Origin: UBA877 sp963772245
GTDB lineage: Bacteria; Chloroflexota; Anaerolineae; Anaerolineales; Villigracilaceae
Length of the DNA stretch: 64,000 nucleotides
Reading direction: 5' to 3'
Assembly: GCA_963772245.1 (NCBI GenBank)
Contig: CAVYWB010000005.1
Coordinates: 1,178,001 to 1,242,000, forward strand
The notes below the pieces were generated by a model, which saw only the letters and a program-made list of their open reading frames with translations, searched no databases and had not been told where the DNA came from. Positions within the stretch are counted from its first letter, which is position 1. Each line of letters starts with the position of its first letter. Both the position numbers and the translations under genes were made by a program. Positions 17,159 through 26,539 of this stretch are shown in pieces.

Positions 17159-18988
17159 TTATCCGGGCACTGGCAGAATTGCCCAGATGGTCAGCCCGAT
17201 CAACAGGAGCATGAGCAGCGCAATGAGAATCTGCACCATGCGCCCGCCTTTTGGGAACCAGCGGCCCAACTCTGAGTCGGCGGGCGCGGGGAAGATGTAA
17301 GGGATGAGCACCAGGATCGCCAGTATGATCAAGGGAACCACAATACCCAGCAGGAACGGGTTGCCGAATTTGAGCAATTGTTGTATCCAAAGAAAAAACC
17401 AGGGTGCGCGCGCATTGGTAAGGTCTGCTGTTGTATTCGTCAGTGGAGGCGTAATCGGTGCGGGCCAGAAGATGGATAAAAGTACCAGCGCAATAGCCGA
17501 GGCGGTCATCAGCAACATTTCGCGCCGCACCAGTTCGTTTCGTGAGATGCGTTCTTCGCTCCTCCGGAGCGGCGCAGGCGGGACAGCAATCCCACCATCC
17601 CGGCGGATGCGGAATAAATGCCAGACGACGCAAGCAATCATTACCAAAGTCAGGCCAAAAGTGTGCCACGAGTAGAAACGGATCAAAGCGGCAGAACCAA
17701 GCTGTGCGCCGCCGACCATAAACTCATATAGCTGGTTTCCCAGGCCCGGTATGGTTTTAATAAGATTGGTTCCCACTACAAGCGCCCAGCTTGTTCCCTG
17801 GTCCCAGCGCAGGATATAGCCGGTGAAATCCAGGGCCAGGGTCAGCATCAGCAAAGCCAGCCCGAGTAAATAGTTAAATCGACGCGGTTTTTTATAGGCA
17901 CCCGTCCATGTAACGCGCAGCAAATGGATGAAAAGCACCAGCACGAGCACTTGCGCGCCCCAGTAATGCAGGTTGCGAATCAGTCCGCCGTATGGGACCA
18001 GATGAGCAATGGTTTGTATGGATATGGTGGCCTGATCCGGCTGGGGAATGTAATAAAACATCTCCAGGATCCCGGTTACCAGGAGCACCAGGAACAAGAA
18101 TACCGCCAATCCGCCGGTTCCAAGAGTATAACTCCAGCGGGCTTGCTTTGCAGGGATGGTGGGCGGGTGCAGGTGCAGCAGGAAGTTTGGCCGTGGCCGG
18201 GACGGGGCCGGTTCCCCTGGCAGGGTTGCCTCCAGGGAAACTGCCAGGAAAGTATTCCGTTTGGAGATGCTTTGCAGGATCAATATCAAAACGACCAGCC
18301 CGAGCAACGCGGCCAGGACAATTTCTCCGATCGGGTCATTTTGGCTGGCAGGCACCAGGTGGTGCACCTGAACGGCCGAGCCATCGGTGGCATTCAGCAC
18401 CACTCCCTGCGGTAGAGTCCCGTTCAGCTTGAGGATGTAGGCGGTGACTGCCCAGGCTTTGGCGGGTGTGAGCGAGTCGGGTTTCCACCAGGGCATTGTA
18501 ACCACGATGTAATCATAGAGTTGCTGGGCGGTGGCGTAATTGGTCATATTCCCGGCTCCGACCAGCGTGTGAGGCAGGTTATCGCGTGGAATGATAAATC
18601 CATCCGGTAGGTGATTGGCAGAATGGCACCTGGAGGCCCAACAATTTTGGTCCTCGCCGTAGACTGCCCGCCACTCATTCGTGAGACCCTGTCCGCGATC
18701 GCCGTGGCAGGCCATGCACACACCCCAGTAAACCAGGGCGCCCTGGTCAAGCTGCGTCGGGTTCTGTGGCGAACTCAGGATGGGTCGGGCCAACCTGGCA
18801 GCATTGCTGGCCGGCGCTGGGGGTGCCAATGTCGGTGTGGCTTGCGGAGCCGCACTGGTTTTTATGGCGCCATACGCCCACCAGCCCGCCAGGATAAACA
18901 TCCCACCCAGACACACGAAAAACAGGCCGCGTGCCATGCCTGATTGGGAGGGCGATGCCTTTGGAGAGTTGGAGATGCGGGGATTCAT
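17159..18988 (-). CDS. Fused cytochrome c / cytochrome b subunit of a bc complex
   Basis: Protein of 609 aa joining a cytochrome c domain to a b-type cytochrome. One anchor helix (about 21-42) precedes a heme c site CMACH at residues 91-95. A second Cys-His pair with unusual spacing, CWASRCH, is at 116-122. Another helix (about 200-220) leads to the cytochrome b part, whose four-helix core carries paired His ligands (HYWGAQ/FIHLLRV and YSWHTFG/VVWHLFR). A C-terminal b6-f subunit IV-like region has APWFFLWIQQLL near the quinol site. It transfers electrons from quinol together with the Rieske protein encoded next. The c-b fusion is known in Chloroflexota. Confidence 0.9.
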   Translation of the reverse strand: MNPRISNSPKASPSQSGMARGLFFVCLGGMFILAGWWAYGAIKTSAAPQATPTLAPPAPASNAARLARPILSSPQNPTQLDQGALVYWGVCMACHGDRGQGLTNEWRAVYGEDQNCWASRCHSANHLPDGFIIPRDNLPHTLVGAGNMTNYATAQQLYDYIVVTMPWWKPDSLTPAKAWAVTAYILKLNGTLPQGVVLNATDGSAVQVHHLVPASQNDPIGEIVLAALLGLVVLILILQSISKRNTFLAVSLEATLPGEPAPSRPRPNFLLHLHPPTIPAKQARWSYTLGTGGLAVFLFLVLLVTGILEMFYYIPQPDQATISIQTIAHLVPYGGLIRNLHYWGAQVLVLVLFIHLLRVTWTGAYKKPRRFNYLLGLALLMLTLALDFTGYILRWDQGTSWALVVGTNLIKTIPGLGNQLYEFMVGGAQLGSAALIRFYSWHTFGLTLVMIACVVWHLFRIRRDGGIAVPPAPLRRSEERISRNELVRREMLLMTASAIALVLLSIFWPAPITPPLTNTTADLTNARAPWFFLWIQQLLKFGNPFLLGIVVPLIILAILVLIPYIFPAPADSELGRWFPKGGRMVQILIALLMLLLIGLTIWAILPVPG

Positions 18989-19144
18989 TTATTACAGATC
19001 ATTTCTGAAACTTTACCTGTAAGACAACCAGATTATATCAAACCCTTTACCAGGATAGGTTGTCTTTCCAGAGGTTCGCTGGAATGGGAAAGGCTCTTCG
19101 GGCGAGCCCAAAGAGCCTTTATTCAAACAGGTGAGATTCGGCGA

Positions 19145-20398
19145 TCAGGCCGCAGTACCGGCTTTATCGCTTTCGGTAATAACCGTTTTGGGTTCCTTCA
19201 GGAAGAAACTCAGCACAAGACCGAGCACCATCAAACCGATCATGCCAACCAGGGAAAGCGTCATCGAACCGGTTTGTGGAGATTTGAAGCTGTCCATTCC
19301 GAAGATAAAAAGGATCCCGGAAATCTGCCCCATCATGAGCAGCAACCCGTTGGATGTGCCTTCCGGTGTCGGGTAGGTAATTTCGGCGCCATATTGGAAT
19401 CCGATCGGGCCGGAACTGAGCAGGAAGAAACCCATTACGAAGCCTGCCACCAGCAGGAGCCAGTAACTTGTGGCAAAAGCGATACCGGCCAGCCCCACTG
19501 TGGCACCGGCCAGTGCAATTTTGATAAAGGGAATCCGTTTGCGCAGACGGTCGGAGTAAGACGGGATTACCAGCGCGCCCAGGATGCCGCCTACGATCAT
19601 CAATCCGCCAATGATGCCAGCCTGGGTACTGGTGATACCATTGGGTCTCACAATATCCTCGATCCAGGTGGTGACTGCATTGAAGGTGCCAAGACCGATG
19701 AAGAAGATGATCAGGAGCAGGATAAAGCCCTTCTCGCGAAACATTTGTTTAAAACCGTCAAATACCAGCGACCGAACTTCCATCCCCGGGGCGCAGGGTG
19801 GAGTTGCCGGGCGTTCCCTGGCGAATACGATAAAGACCAGCGCTGCGACTGCCGAAAAGATCCCATCGGCCATCAGCATCCCGCCGATCTGGAGATGGTT
19901 GGTCAGGTAGGGAGTCAAAGCCAGCGCCAGGAAGATGCCCAGGTAAATGGCAAGCGAGCCAAGCCCGGAGGCGGTACCCCGTTCGCGCACCGGGAACCAG
20001 CGAGCCGCCACGGTGGTGACCGCGTTGAGAACGAAGGGCTGTCCGATGGCGATGCCGATCTGTGCGACAAGCACGAGATTATAGTTGGCAGGGTTGGATC
20101 CCCAGATACCCCGCAGCAGCCCAAAGACCGCCGTCAGGAGAGCACCAATACCGACGCCCACCCGGATGCCATATGTATCGATCACCCATGAAGCCGGGAT
20201 GGAAACGATGATGTAGACGATCATAAAACTCATCGACAGAAGACCGATACTCAGGTCCGAGACACTATAGAACTTGGTTGCCTCACTTGTGATGGCACCA
20301 AAGGTGATCCACAACAATTGGGTGGCAGCCACGATGAGCATGAACACGACCAGAACGATCCAGCGATAACCGTAGACTTTGAAGTTGTCTTGTTTCAT
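19145..20398 (-). CDS. Major facilitator superfamily transporter
   Basis: Protein of 417 aa with twelve predicted membrane helices. The N-terminal sequence YGYRWIVLVVFML and the segment VSIPASWVIDTYGIRVGVG resemble the FLVCR/DIRC2-like group of MFS carriers, some of which move heme or choline-like solutes; the substrate here is not determined. A second MFS signature, SYSDRLRKRIPFIK, lies in the middle loop. It is upstream of the cytochrome bc genes on the same strand, with 156 bases between them. A role in heme or porphyrin supply would fit the neighbours but is speculation. Confidence 0.85.
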   Translation of the reverse strand: MKQDNFKVYGYRWIVLVVFMLIVAATQLLWITFGAITSEATKFYSVSDLSIGLLSMSFMIVYIIVSIPASWVIDTYGIRVGVGIGALLTAVFGLLRGIWGSNPANYNLVLVAQIGIAIGQPFVLNAVTTVAARWFPVRERGTASGLGSLAIYLGIFLALALTPYLTNHLQIGGMLMADGIFSAVAALVFIVFARERPATPPCAPGMEVRSLVFDGFKQMFREKGFILLLIIFFIGLGTFNAVTTWIEDIVRPNGITSTQAGIIGGLMIVGGILGALVIPSYSDRLRKRIPFIKIALAGATVGLAGIAFATSYWLLLVAGFVMGFFLLSSGPIGFQYGAEITYPTPEGTSNGLLLMMGQISGILFIFGMDSFKSPQTGSMTLSLVGMIGLMVLGLVLSFFLKEPKTVITESDKAGTAA

Positions 20399-20497
20399 TG
20401 GAACAGGCCTCCGGACAATATTGAATGCTTGAATGGTTTTGCAAACAGCATTCTATCAATAAACCCCCAACCAGGAAAGGAGTTACTCCCTTAAATC

Positions 20498-21661
20498 CTA
20501 CTCATCGGAAGCGGGAGCAGGATACGGTTTCTCCCCTTCAAAAAGCGGCAACGTAACGCCTGCTATTACGGCTTCCACCCGATTCCTGCCACAAGATTTG
20601 GCTTTATATAGCCCCATATCAGCCCTTCTGATCAGCGTTTCAGGGGAATCGCCTTTTTGATATGTGGTTACGCCAAAACTCGCGGTGACTTTACCCACCG
20701 AGTTGAATTGAAAGTCCTCCAATGATTCCCGCAGCCGTTCTGCCAATTCGACGGCCTGTTTCCCGTCGGTGTTGGTGGCCAGGACGAGGAACTCATCGCC
20801 TCCCCAGCGGCCGAATGGATCGGAGGTGCGGATGGCCTGGCGCAGTTGCCCGGCCACTTCCTGCAAGACTTTATCCCCGGTATTGTGCCCGAAGGAATCG
20901 TTGATGTCTTTAAACCGGTCAAGGTCAAACATTAATACTGAAAGCGGCAGATTATGCCTCTCGGCGCGGGTGACTTCCTCATACAGCAACTGGGTAAGCA
21001 GGCGGCGGTTATCCACCTGTGTGAGCGAGTTGGTCATGGCCAGTTTCGATAAATCATTGGCGATAATACGCTCCGAGATATAGCGTTCTTTCAGCCGGGA
21101 AACCAGGTAAAGGACCGCGATGTAAAACGCGCTGGCGACATACACCTGGAACAGCAGGGTGAAGTCCGGGAAAGCCAGACCATAAAGCAGGAAGTGCAAA
21201 CAGGAGGCCGCCCCCAATATCACCGTCGCCAGGAAAAAGAGAGCGGAAAGCAGCAATGCAAGATTTGTGCTCAAGACCAGGAAACCCAGGATGTAGACAA
21301 AAGGAAGCCAGAGTGTAAAGATCGGTCCGACTGATCCATTTATAAAAGTGATCGTCATGATGATCGAGGCGAATTCGATCAGTGCGTAGCACAATACCAA
21401 TCCATACAGGATCAATTCAAAAGTTCGCAGTTGTATGGCCTGCCGCCAGTACAAAACACTCAGAAGAAGAAATACTGCTGCGAGCAGCGGTAGGATAATA
21501 ATATTTGCAACAGCTATATTATTTTGTGCCAGGCCAATACCCCACACGGCCAGCAGGCAAAACGTGCCTACGGGCGTTCCAATCAGAAATACTTTGCGTT
21601 TGGCGGATTCAATGGGATCGTTTTGTGGTTTCCCGCCGTCAAGAATCATGTTGCTGGACAT
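20498..21661 (-). CDS. Membrane-bound diguanylate cyclase (GGDEF)
   Basis: Protein of 387 aa. Six hydrophobic helices occupy about residues 27-190, followed by a short linker and a GGDEF domain. The active-site motif RWGGDEF is intact (GGDEF at about 287-291). Five residues before it is RTSD, a complete RxxD inhibitory site, so product feedback by c-di-GMP is expected. The enzyme should make c-di-GMP from two GTP. The N-terminal sensor region matches no recognised domain. No EAL or PilZ gene is seen nearby. Confidence 0.93.
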   Translation of the reverse strand: MSSNMILDGGKPQNDPIESAKRKVFLIGTPVGTFCLLAVWGIGLAQNNIAVANIIILPLLAAVFLLLSVLYWRQAIQLRTFELILYGLVLCYALIEFASIIMTITFINGSVGPIFTLWLPFVYILGFLVLSTNLALLLSALFFLATVILGAASCLHFLLYGLAFPDFTLLFQVYVASAFYIAVLYLVSRLKERYISERIIANDLSKLAMTNSLTQVDNRRLLTQLLYEEVTRAERHNLPLSVLMFDLDRFKDINDSFGHNTGDKVLQEVAGQLRQAIRTSDPFGRWGGDEFLVLATNTDGKQAVELAERLRESLEDFQFNSVGKVTASFGVTTYQKGDSPETLIRRADMGLYKAKSCGRNRVEAVIAGVTLPLFEGEKPYPAPASDE

Positions 21662-21789
21662 ATAACTAATGAAATTGTTTCCCTATAATAATCAATTTCC
21701 ATATTTATAAAAAGGGTTGACTGCTTCCGGTTCCTTCCATATCCACCTTTATCTACACACAGTATACATCGAATATCTTTTGGGCACAA

Positions 21790-24252
21790 CTATTTCTTCT
21801 CCACATCCACCCACATCCCGATTCCATCCGTTGAGACCTCGATCCAGTCGCTCGAATCGGTGCGCAGGAGCGAGATGTCGGCCAATTCATCCAGGACGGA
21901 CTGTTCGGGCAGTCCATCCGGGTCGTCGGCGGCTACGGACAGGATGACAAGACACGGGTGCTAGGCCGCGATCCATTCGGGTGGGCTGACCTGGGCGAAA
22001 CCCGAATCGGCCAGAAGCAGCACGGGTACCGGCCCAACTTTTTTGCCATTATCCAACCCGGCCAGCGTGTCGAAGTTCATCCCGACCGGCAGCAGCGCCC
22101 GGAAGCCGAGACATTCCACCAGCAGCACTGCCCCGCGCGGCGATAGGCTGGTGACCGTAAGTCTGGCGCCCTGCCCCAGGTCCAGCACGGCGCCCTGATA
22201 AGTGGGGGTGACCGGGACAGCATGGATGGTCAGCCAGAGGTTGACCTGCTCGGCGGAATAGGAATCATCCGGATTGCCCGCCCACAGCACGTGTGCAGAC
22301 GGGAAAAGATCGAGGTCGCGCGGCAGGGCTGCCATTTCCTGCTCCTGCGGAGAGGCGACCACCAGCCAGACCAGGCAGCGGTTGAAAGGCGACAGCCGGC
22401 GGCCAAGTTCATTGGCCAACGTGGAAGGACTCGGCCCTCCGTCCATCAGCAAGCTGTGCCCGGTGGGAGCTTGAATGAGGATGGCGTCTGCCGAGCCCAC
22501 GTCAAAGAAGGTGAGGTGCAGGTTTCCGTCCGGGAGGGTGAAGACGGCCGACCAGGCCAGGAAGGTGTAGACGGCTAGCACGGCCAGGATGACCGTGGGT
22601 GCCAGCACCGTGCGCAGGCCTGTTTTAAGACGCAGCGAGGCAAAGGTGAGGGCGAACAGGATGACGTATAAAAGCAGCACGAACAGGAAGGAGAATTCAC
22701 CCAGCATGAGGACGCCGTGCGGGAAGCGGTTGAAGAATTCAACAAGGTGGTCGGTGTAGGCCGCGAACGGCCAGGCCAGCCACCCGACCACTTTTCCGAG
22801 CGGTAGATAGACCAGACTGAGCAGCAGCGCCAGCCCGGAAAGGACCTCCACGGCGGGCTGGGCAGGCAGGATAAAGGGATTGGCCAGCCCGGCGATCAGG
22901 GAAATGCGCCCAAACTGGTAGGCCATGATCGGGAGGGTGGTCAGCTGGGCCGCCAGGGTGAAGAGCACATACGAGCCGACCGGTCCGGCAACCTGGCGGG
23001 CGGTCTCAGACGGGAGGTGGCGGTCCAGCAGCCCGGTGAACCAATCCTGGAAAGGCCCGGCATACAGGATCATGCCCAGGGTGGCGGCAAAAGACAGCTG
23101 AAAACCGACATCCCAGAGTACGTTGGGGTTAATGACGGCAATAACGCCGGCGGTGAAAGCGAGCATGTTGAGGCCGTTCTGGCGCCGCCCGGTTTGCCGG
23201 GCGAAAAGGGCCAGCCCGCCCATGATGGCGGCCCGCACCACCGAGGCCGTGGCGCCCACCAACACCGTTTAAACCGTGATGCCGATGACGGCAGCCACCG
23301 CGCCTTTGCGCTCTCCGAGCAGGCGGCTGAAAAGCAGCACGAAAAGCCCGGCGAGGATGGCAATGTTAAAGCCGGAGATGGCGATAATATCTGCGGTGCC
23401 GGTGTTCACGTACGCCTGCTAGAGGTCTGCCGGCATGTCGTTGTCGTCACCCAGGAGAATGCCGGCCAGCAGGGCGGCCTCCGCTACGGGAAAAATCTGA
23501 TAGACCCGCCTGACCGCGAAGGCCTTGAAGGCATAGACCGCGCGAAGAATTGGGCTGCCACCGGTGAAGGGCAGCAGGGTGGCTTCGGCGTCCGGCATAT
23601 AGGTCAGGATGCCCTGGTGCGCCAGGTAATTCTGGTAGGAATAATCCTCGCTGGAGGGCGGGGTCTGCAGAAGGCCGCGCAGGCGCACCATGTCGCCATT
23701 CTGCCATTCCCTGCCAGGTGCCACGCGTGCCAGGACCTGCCCGGTCACCGCCAGGCTCTGTTCGCCGGTATCGACATCCGTCACCTGCAGGCGCAGGTTG
23801 GCGTGGGTGTCTCGCACGTCCGGTGGGCCGGTCAGCGTGCCGGTCACCAGCAGCCCGTAATCGCGGTCGTTGTACCAGGCGATGTAATGGGCATCGATGC
23901 TTGGAACGGTAAAGGCATAGCGGGCTCCGCCCAGTCAGAAGGTGATCAGCGCCAGGAAAACAAGAAAAAGTGAGGAAGATGAGATGCGGAAGTGCAGGCG
24001 CGCATGGAAGATCCGGAAGAAAATCGCCATGAGGATGGCCAGACCGGCCAGGATGAGCCAGATGCCCCGGCTGAGCGGAACCTGCGCCGGCAGCACGAAG
24101 CGGATGGCAGCGATCCAGGCGCTGCGTGAGTGGTGGATCTGCTCGGCTGCCCAGATGCCGCACAGGAATGCCAGCGAGAGCTAGAACAGCGGCAGGAAGG
24201 CGGTCAGTTTTTCGAAGGGATGGGAACCGGGTTGGCCGGAGGTATTCTGCAT
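21790..24252 (-). pseudogene. comEC: comEC competence channel gene interrupted by five nonsense codons
   Basis: The minus frame from the ATG at 24252 to the TAG at 21790 would encode about 820 aa of ComEC/Rec2, the inner membrane DNA uptake channel. The parts are recognisable: N-terminal helices, an OB-like DUF4131 region, the Competence core (ISGFNIAILAG, SVVRAAIMGG) and a C-terminal metallo-beta-lactamase-like domain (FFDVGSADAILIQAPTG, LLMDGG). Five in-frame stops break it: TAG at 24181-24183, TGA at 23935-23937, TAG at 23419-23421, TAA at 23269-23271 and TAG at 21961-21963. No frameshift is present. Homology continues directly through each stop. It is probably nonfunctional unless stops are suppressed. 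Confidence 0.85.
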
Positions 24253-24738
24253 GGGTAACTGTCCCTTGGTTCGATTGTACAGGCGGAGGGAAGAATGGGC
24301 AAGGGAGGAGGATTTTTGATTGTTGATTTGGGATTGAGGATTCGGAAAGGTGGGAGGCGTTGTTGAGGAGGAGTGTTCTTGAAATAATATTCGTTCCGCG
24401 GAACGAAGAGGAACGAATGGGGTAATTTGTGATTGAGGATTGGCTTACGAGAACAAGTACTTCTTTCGCACAATACGGGTGGCCTTTTCAAGGACAAGTT
24501 GCTGGGCGAGGAACAAGTTGCTTTGTGAGAGAGGGGGAAGGGAGCAGGGGAATTAAAGTGCCTTTTTGAAATAATTCCGCGGAACGAACGGGGGGGCCGA
24601 ACTGGGCCGCGCCAGGACAGGCAGGCAAGGACAGGAAGAGAAAGAGAAAGAGAAAGAGAAAGAGGGAAGACCAGCATAGGCGAGATTCCAATCCATGCCA
24701 ATATTCTTGCGAAGAACCTGTGTGGATTGATGGTGGTC
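24253..24738. other. Gene-free, repeat-rich spacer
   Basis: This 486-base stretch has no convincing gene. It holds an 18-bp perfect palindrome (24390-24407), a second copy of its core TTCCGCGGAA (24575-24584), both preceded by TTGAAATAAT-like sequence, duplicated fragments of GGATTGAGGATT and ACAAGTTGCT, and a purine hexamer tandem repeat (AGAGAA, about 24637-24664). The open minus frame through it is low complexity. Confidence 0.7.
24390..24407. repeat. 18-bp perfect palindrome centred on CCGCGG
   Basis: TTCGTTCCGCGGAACGAA is self-complementary over its whole length. The inner ten bases recur at 24575-24584. This could be a protein-binding dyad or repeat-element end. Confidence 0.6.
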
Positions 24739-24744
24739 TTATCC
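24705..24744. repeat. Copy 1 of an imperfect 40-bp dispersed direct repeat
   Basis: Starts TCTTGCGAAGAACCTG, then a purine/pyrimidine-varying part ending in TTATCC. A second copy in the same orientation is at 29322-29362. The first 16 bases are identical. The pair encloses the methyltransferase, two-component and ABC genes. Confidence 0.6.
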
Positions 24745-25495
24745 GTGGGGGGAAATATGAATGGGATTTTTGACCGCCTTTACAATCCCGCGGAGTGAAC
24801 CGTCAAAAGAAGTACGAAAAACCTCCACTGTTAACCCTTCCGTTGCAAAAATTTCACCATATTCTTTTGTGCGTGCTTTGTCGGTAATGATCGCTATTCC
24901 ATTCGGTTTCAAGACTTCTCGCAATTTCCCGGCAGGCTTTCTCTCGACCATCTTTGGTAGGAATGTTATGGATACAAAGGTTGGAAAGAACCACGTCAAA
25001 GGTATCATTGGAAAAGGACATGCTTCGCACATCCTCATTTATTACTTCAACTTTTTCAAGGACCCCCTCAAGTTCGGCATTTCTCATGGTATTTTGATAA
25101 GTATTGCTGTGCATGTCCCCCGAATTCCAAATATCAATGCCGATGCTCTTTCCCAGATTTAATTTTTTGGCAGCGCCAATCATTAAAAGCCCCCGTCCAG
25201 TCCCTATATCAAGGACTTTTTCATTTCCTTTCCAATCAATCATGGAAAACATCTTGTCCCTGCGGTGTAGTTTACCGAGCTTAGTGTAATAAAGATATGA
25301 ACCACTCACAAGAACCATCAATAAACCGCAAAGCATAAGAACAAAGGCCACAATCTTCAGGCTGAGACTGGGAAAAGTGATTAAAGCAATTCCCCCACCA
25401 AAACAAACCACTCCCGCAAGACAAACAATGATGACGCCAAAAGGCGAACCATCAAAACCATAATCCGGTTTGGATTTCAGTACGCTGTTTGTCAT
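24739..25495 (-). CDS. Membrane-anchored class I SAM methyltransferase, frameshifted
   Basis: Protein of about 250 aa. Two hydrophobic helices lie at about residues 19-65, then a Rossmann methyltransferase domain with the SAM-binding motif VLDIGTGRGLL, an acidic second motif (IGIDIW) and DVVLSNLCIHNI. A one-base excess around 24913-24920 moves the last part (VLKPNGIAIITDKA onward) into another frame. The gene is more AT-rich than its neighbours. Its ATG overlaps the stop of a 41-codon ORF upstream. The substrate is unknown; small-molecule or lipid targets are plausible given the membrane anchor. Confidence 0.8.
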
Positions 25496-25617
25496 AAATC
25501 CCTCCGGCCAACTTTGAATTTCTTAAAGTCGTTTTGGATTTTCAAGACCGCTACTTCAGCCCAAGGGTCGTGGAGTAAGTCATCTTTTACGAATCGGTAA
25601 CATTTAATTGCTTCCAT
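25492..25617 (-). CDS. Small ORF coupled to the methyltransferase
   Basis: A 41-aa ORF starting MEAIKCYRFVKDDLLHDPWA and ending KVGRRDL. An AAGGAG ribosome site lies 6 bases before the ATG, and the TGA overlaps the methyltransferase ATG (ATGA). This arrangement strongly suggests translation. The peptide is charged, without a signal or membrane segment, and is not recognised. Confidence 0.55.
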   Translation of the reverse strand: MEAIKCYRFVKDDLLHDPWAEVAVLKIQNDFKKFKVGRRDL

Positions 25618-25864
25618 GTTTTCTCCTTAAATATGAGTGTGTACACAACCGTACAGGTTCATGTAAATAATAATAAGACGCCAATATAAACGCAATATAA
25701 ATAGGTATTAATACTTACCCGGATGGATGGGGACTATTTGATCCGGGTTATTGGTCTATAATCCCGTTTATATTCAGTTAATGGTATTGGATTATCTTTC
25801 CTTTGCAATCGTTCAGGAGTTCCAGAGAATTGATTACCGGTTTTATAAAAGGGTTTAGAAATCA

Positions 25865-26539
25865 ATGAGCAAAATACTGATAGTAGACGATGATCCGCAT
25901 ATTCGCGAACTTGCCAGCGTATTTTTACGCAACGCCGGGCATGAAATCCATCAAGCCTGCGATGGGGTGGAGGCGCTCGCAAAGCTGGATACGCTCAAAG
26001 TGGACCTGTTTATTATTGACATCATGATGCCCAAAATGGACGGCTGGGAGCTCTGCCGGGAGCTGCGCCAAGCGTACGATCTGCCCATCCTGATGCTGAC
26101 GGCCCGGAGCGAGATCAGCCAGAAGGTCAAAGGCTTTCAAACAGGTACGGATGATTACCTGGTCAAACCTTTCGAGCCGCTGGAACTGGTGGCGCGCGCC
26201 GAAGCCCTGCTGAAACGCTACCGAATTGTCGCATCGCAAACCGTCCAGGTGGGGCAACTGCTGATAAACCGCAAGACATTCCGTGTGACCGCCAACGGAC
26301 AGGAAATGACCCTGCCGCTCAAAGAGTTCGAGCTGCTCTTCAAACTAGCCAGTTACCCTGGCCAGACCTTTGCGCGTGAGCAGTTGATCGAGGATATTTG
26401 GGGCTATGATTTTCATGGCAACGACCGCACCCTGGATGTGCATATCAACCGGCTGCGGGAGCGTTTCCCGGAAGAGCAGCATGCCTTCAAAATCACAACG
26501 ATACGCGGGTTGGGTTATCGCCTGGAGTTGAAGCCATGA
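25865..26539 (+). CDS. OmpR/PhoB-family response regulator
   Basis: Response regulator of 224 aa. The receiver domain (1-120) has the acidic pair DDD at 8-10, phosphoacceptor D52 (FIIDIMMPKMDG), and the conserved Lys in DYLVKPFEP. A winged-helix DNA-binding domain (about 125-222) contains LPLKEFELLFKLASYPGQTF and TLDVHINRLRERF. It binds promoter DNA as a phosphorylated dimer. It overlaps the kinase gene by ATGA. A TATAAT at 25757-25762 may serve as -10 of the operon. The adjacent ABC gene is the likely target. Confidence 0.95.
   Translation: MSKILIVDDDPHIRELASVFLRNAGHEIHQACDGVEALAKLDTLKVDLFIIDIMMPKMDGWELCRELRQAYDLPILMLTARSEISQKVKGFQTGTDDYLVKPFEPLELVARAEALLKRYRIVASQTVQVGQLLINRKTFRVTANGQEMTLPLKEFELLFKLASYPGQTFAREQLIEDIWGYDFHGNDRTLDVHINRLRERFPEEQHAFKITTIRGLGYRLELKP

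Noticed and set aside
18944..20191. Long 415-codon open frame on the plus strand
   Set aside because: It lies antisense to the clear MFS transporter and encodes a Gln/Asp/His-rich sequence without structure, as expected for a shadow frame in GC-rich DNA.
21790..24252. Stop-codon reassignment to explain the comEC stops
   Set aside because: All three stop codons interrupt comEC, and the same codons end intact genes here (for example TAG for secA and DUF58, TGA and TAA for others), so no alternative code fits.
24637..24664. CRISPR-like array
   Set aside because: The repeat unit is six bases without spacers; it is a purine microsatellite. No CRISPR array or cas gene is seen in the window.
24204..24701. 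Minus-strand open frame of 165 codons
   Set aside because: Low-complexity Ser/Leu/Pro sequence produced by purine tandem repeats and the repeat-rich spacer; it also overlaps the start of comEC.
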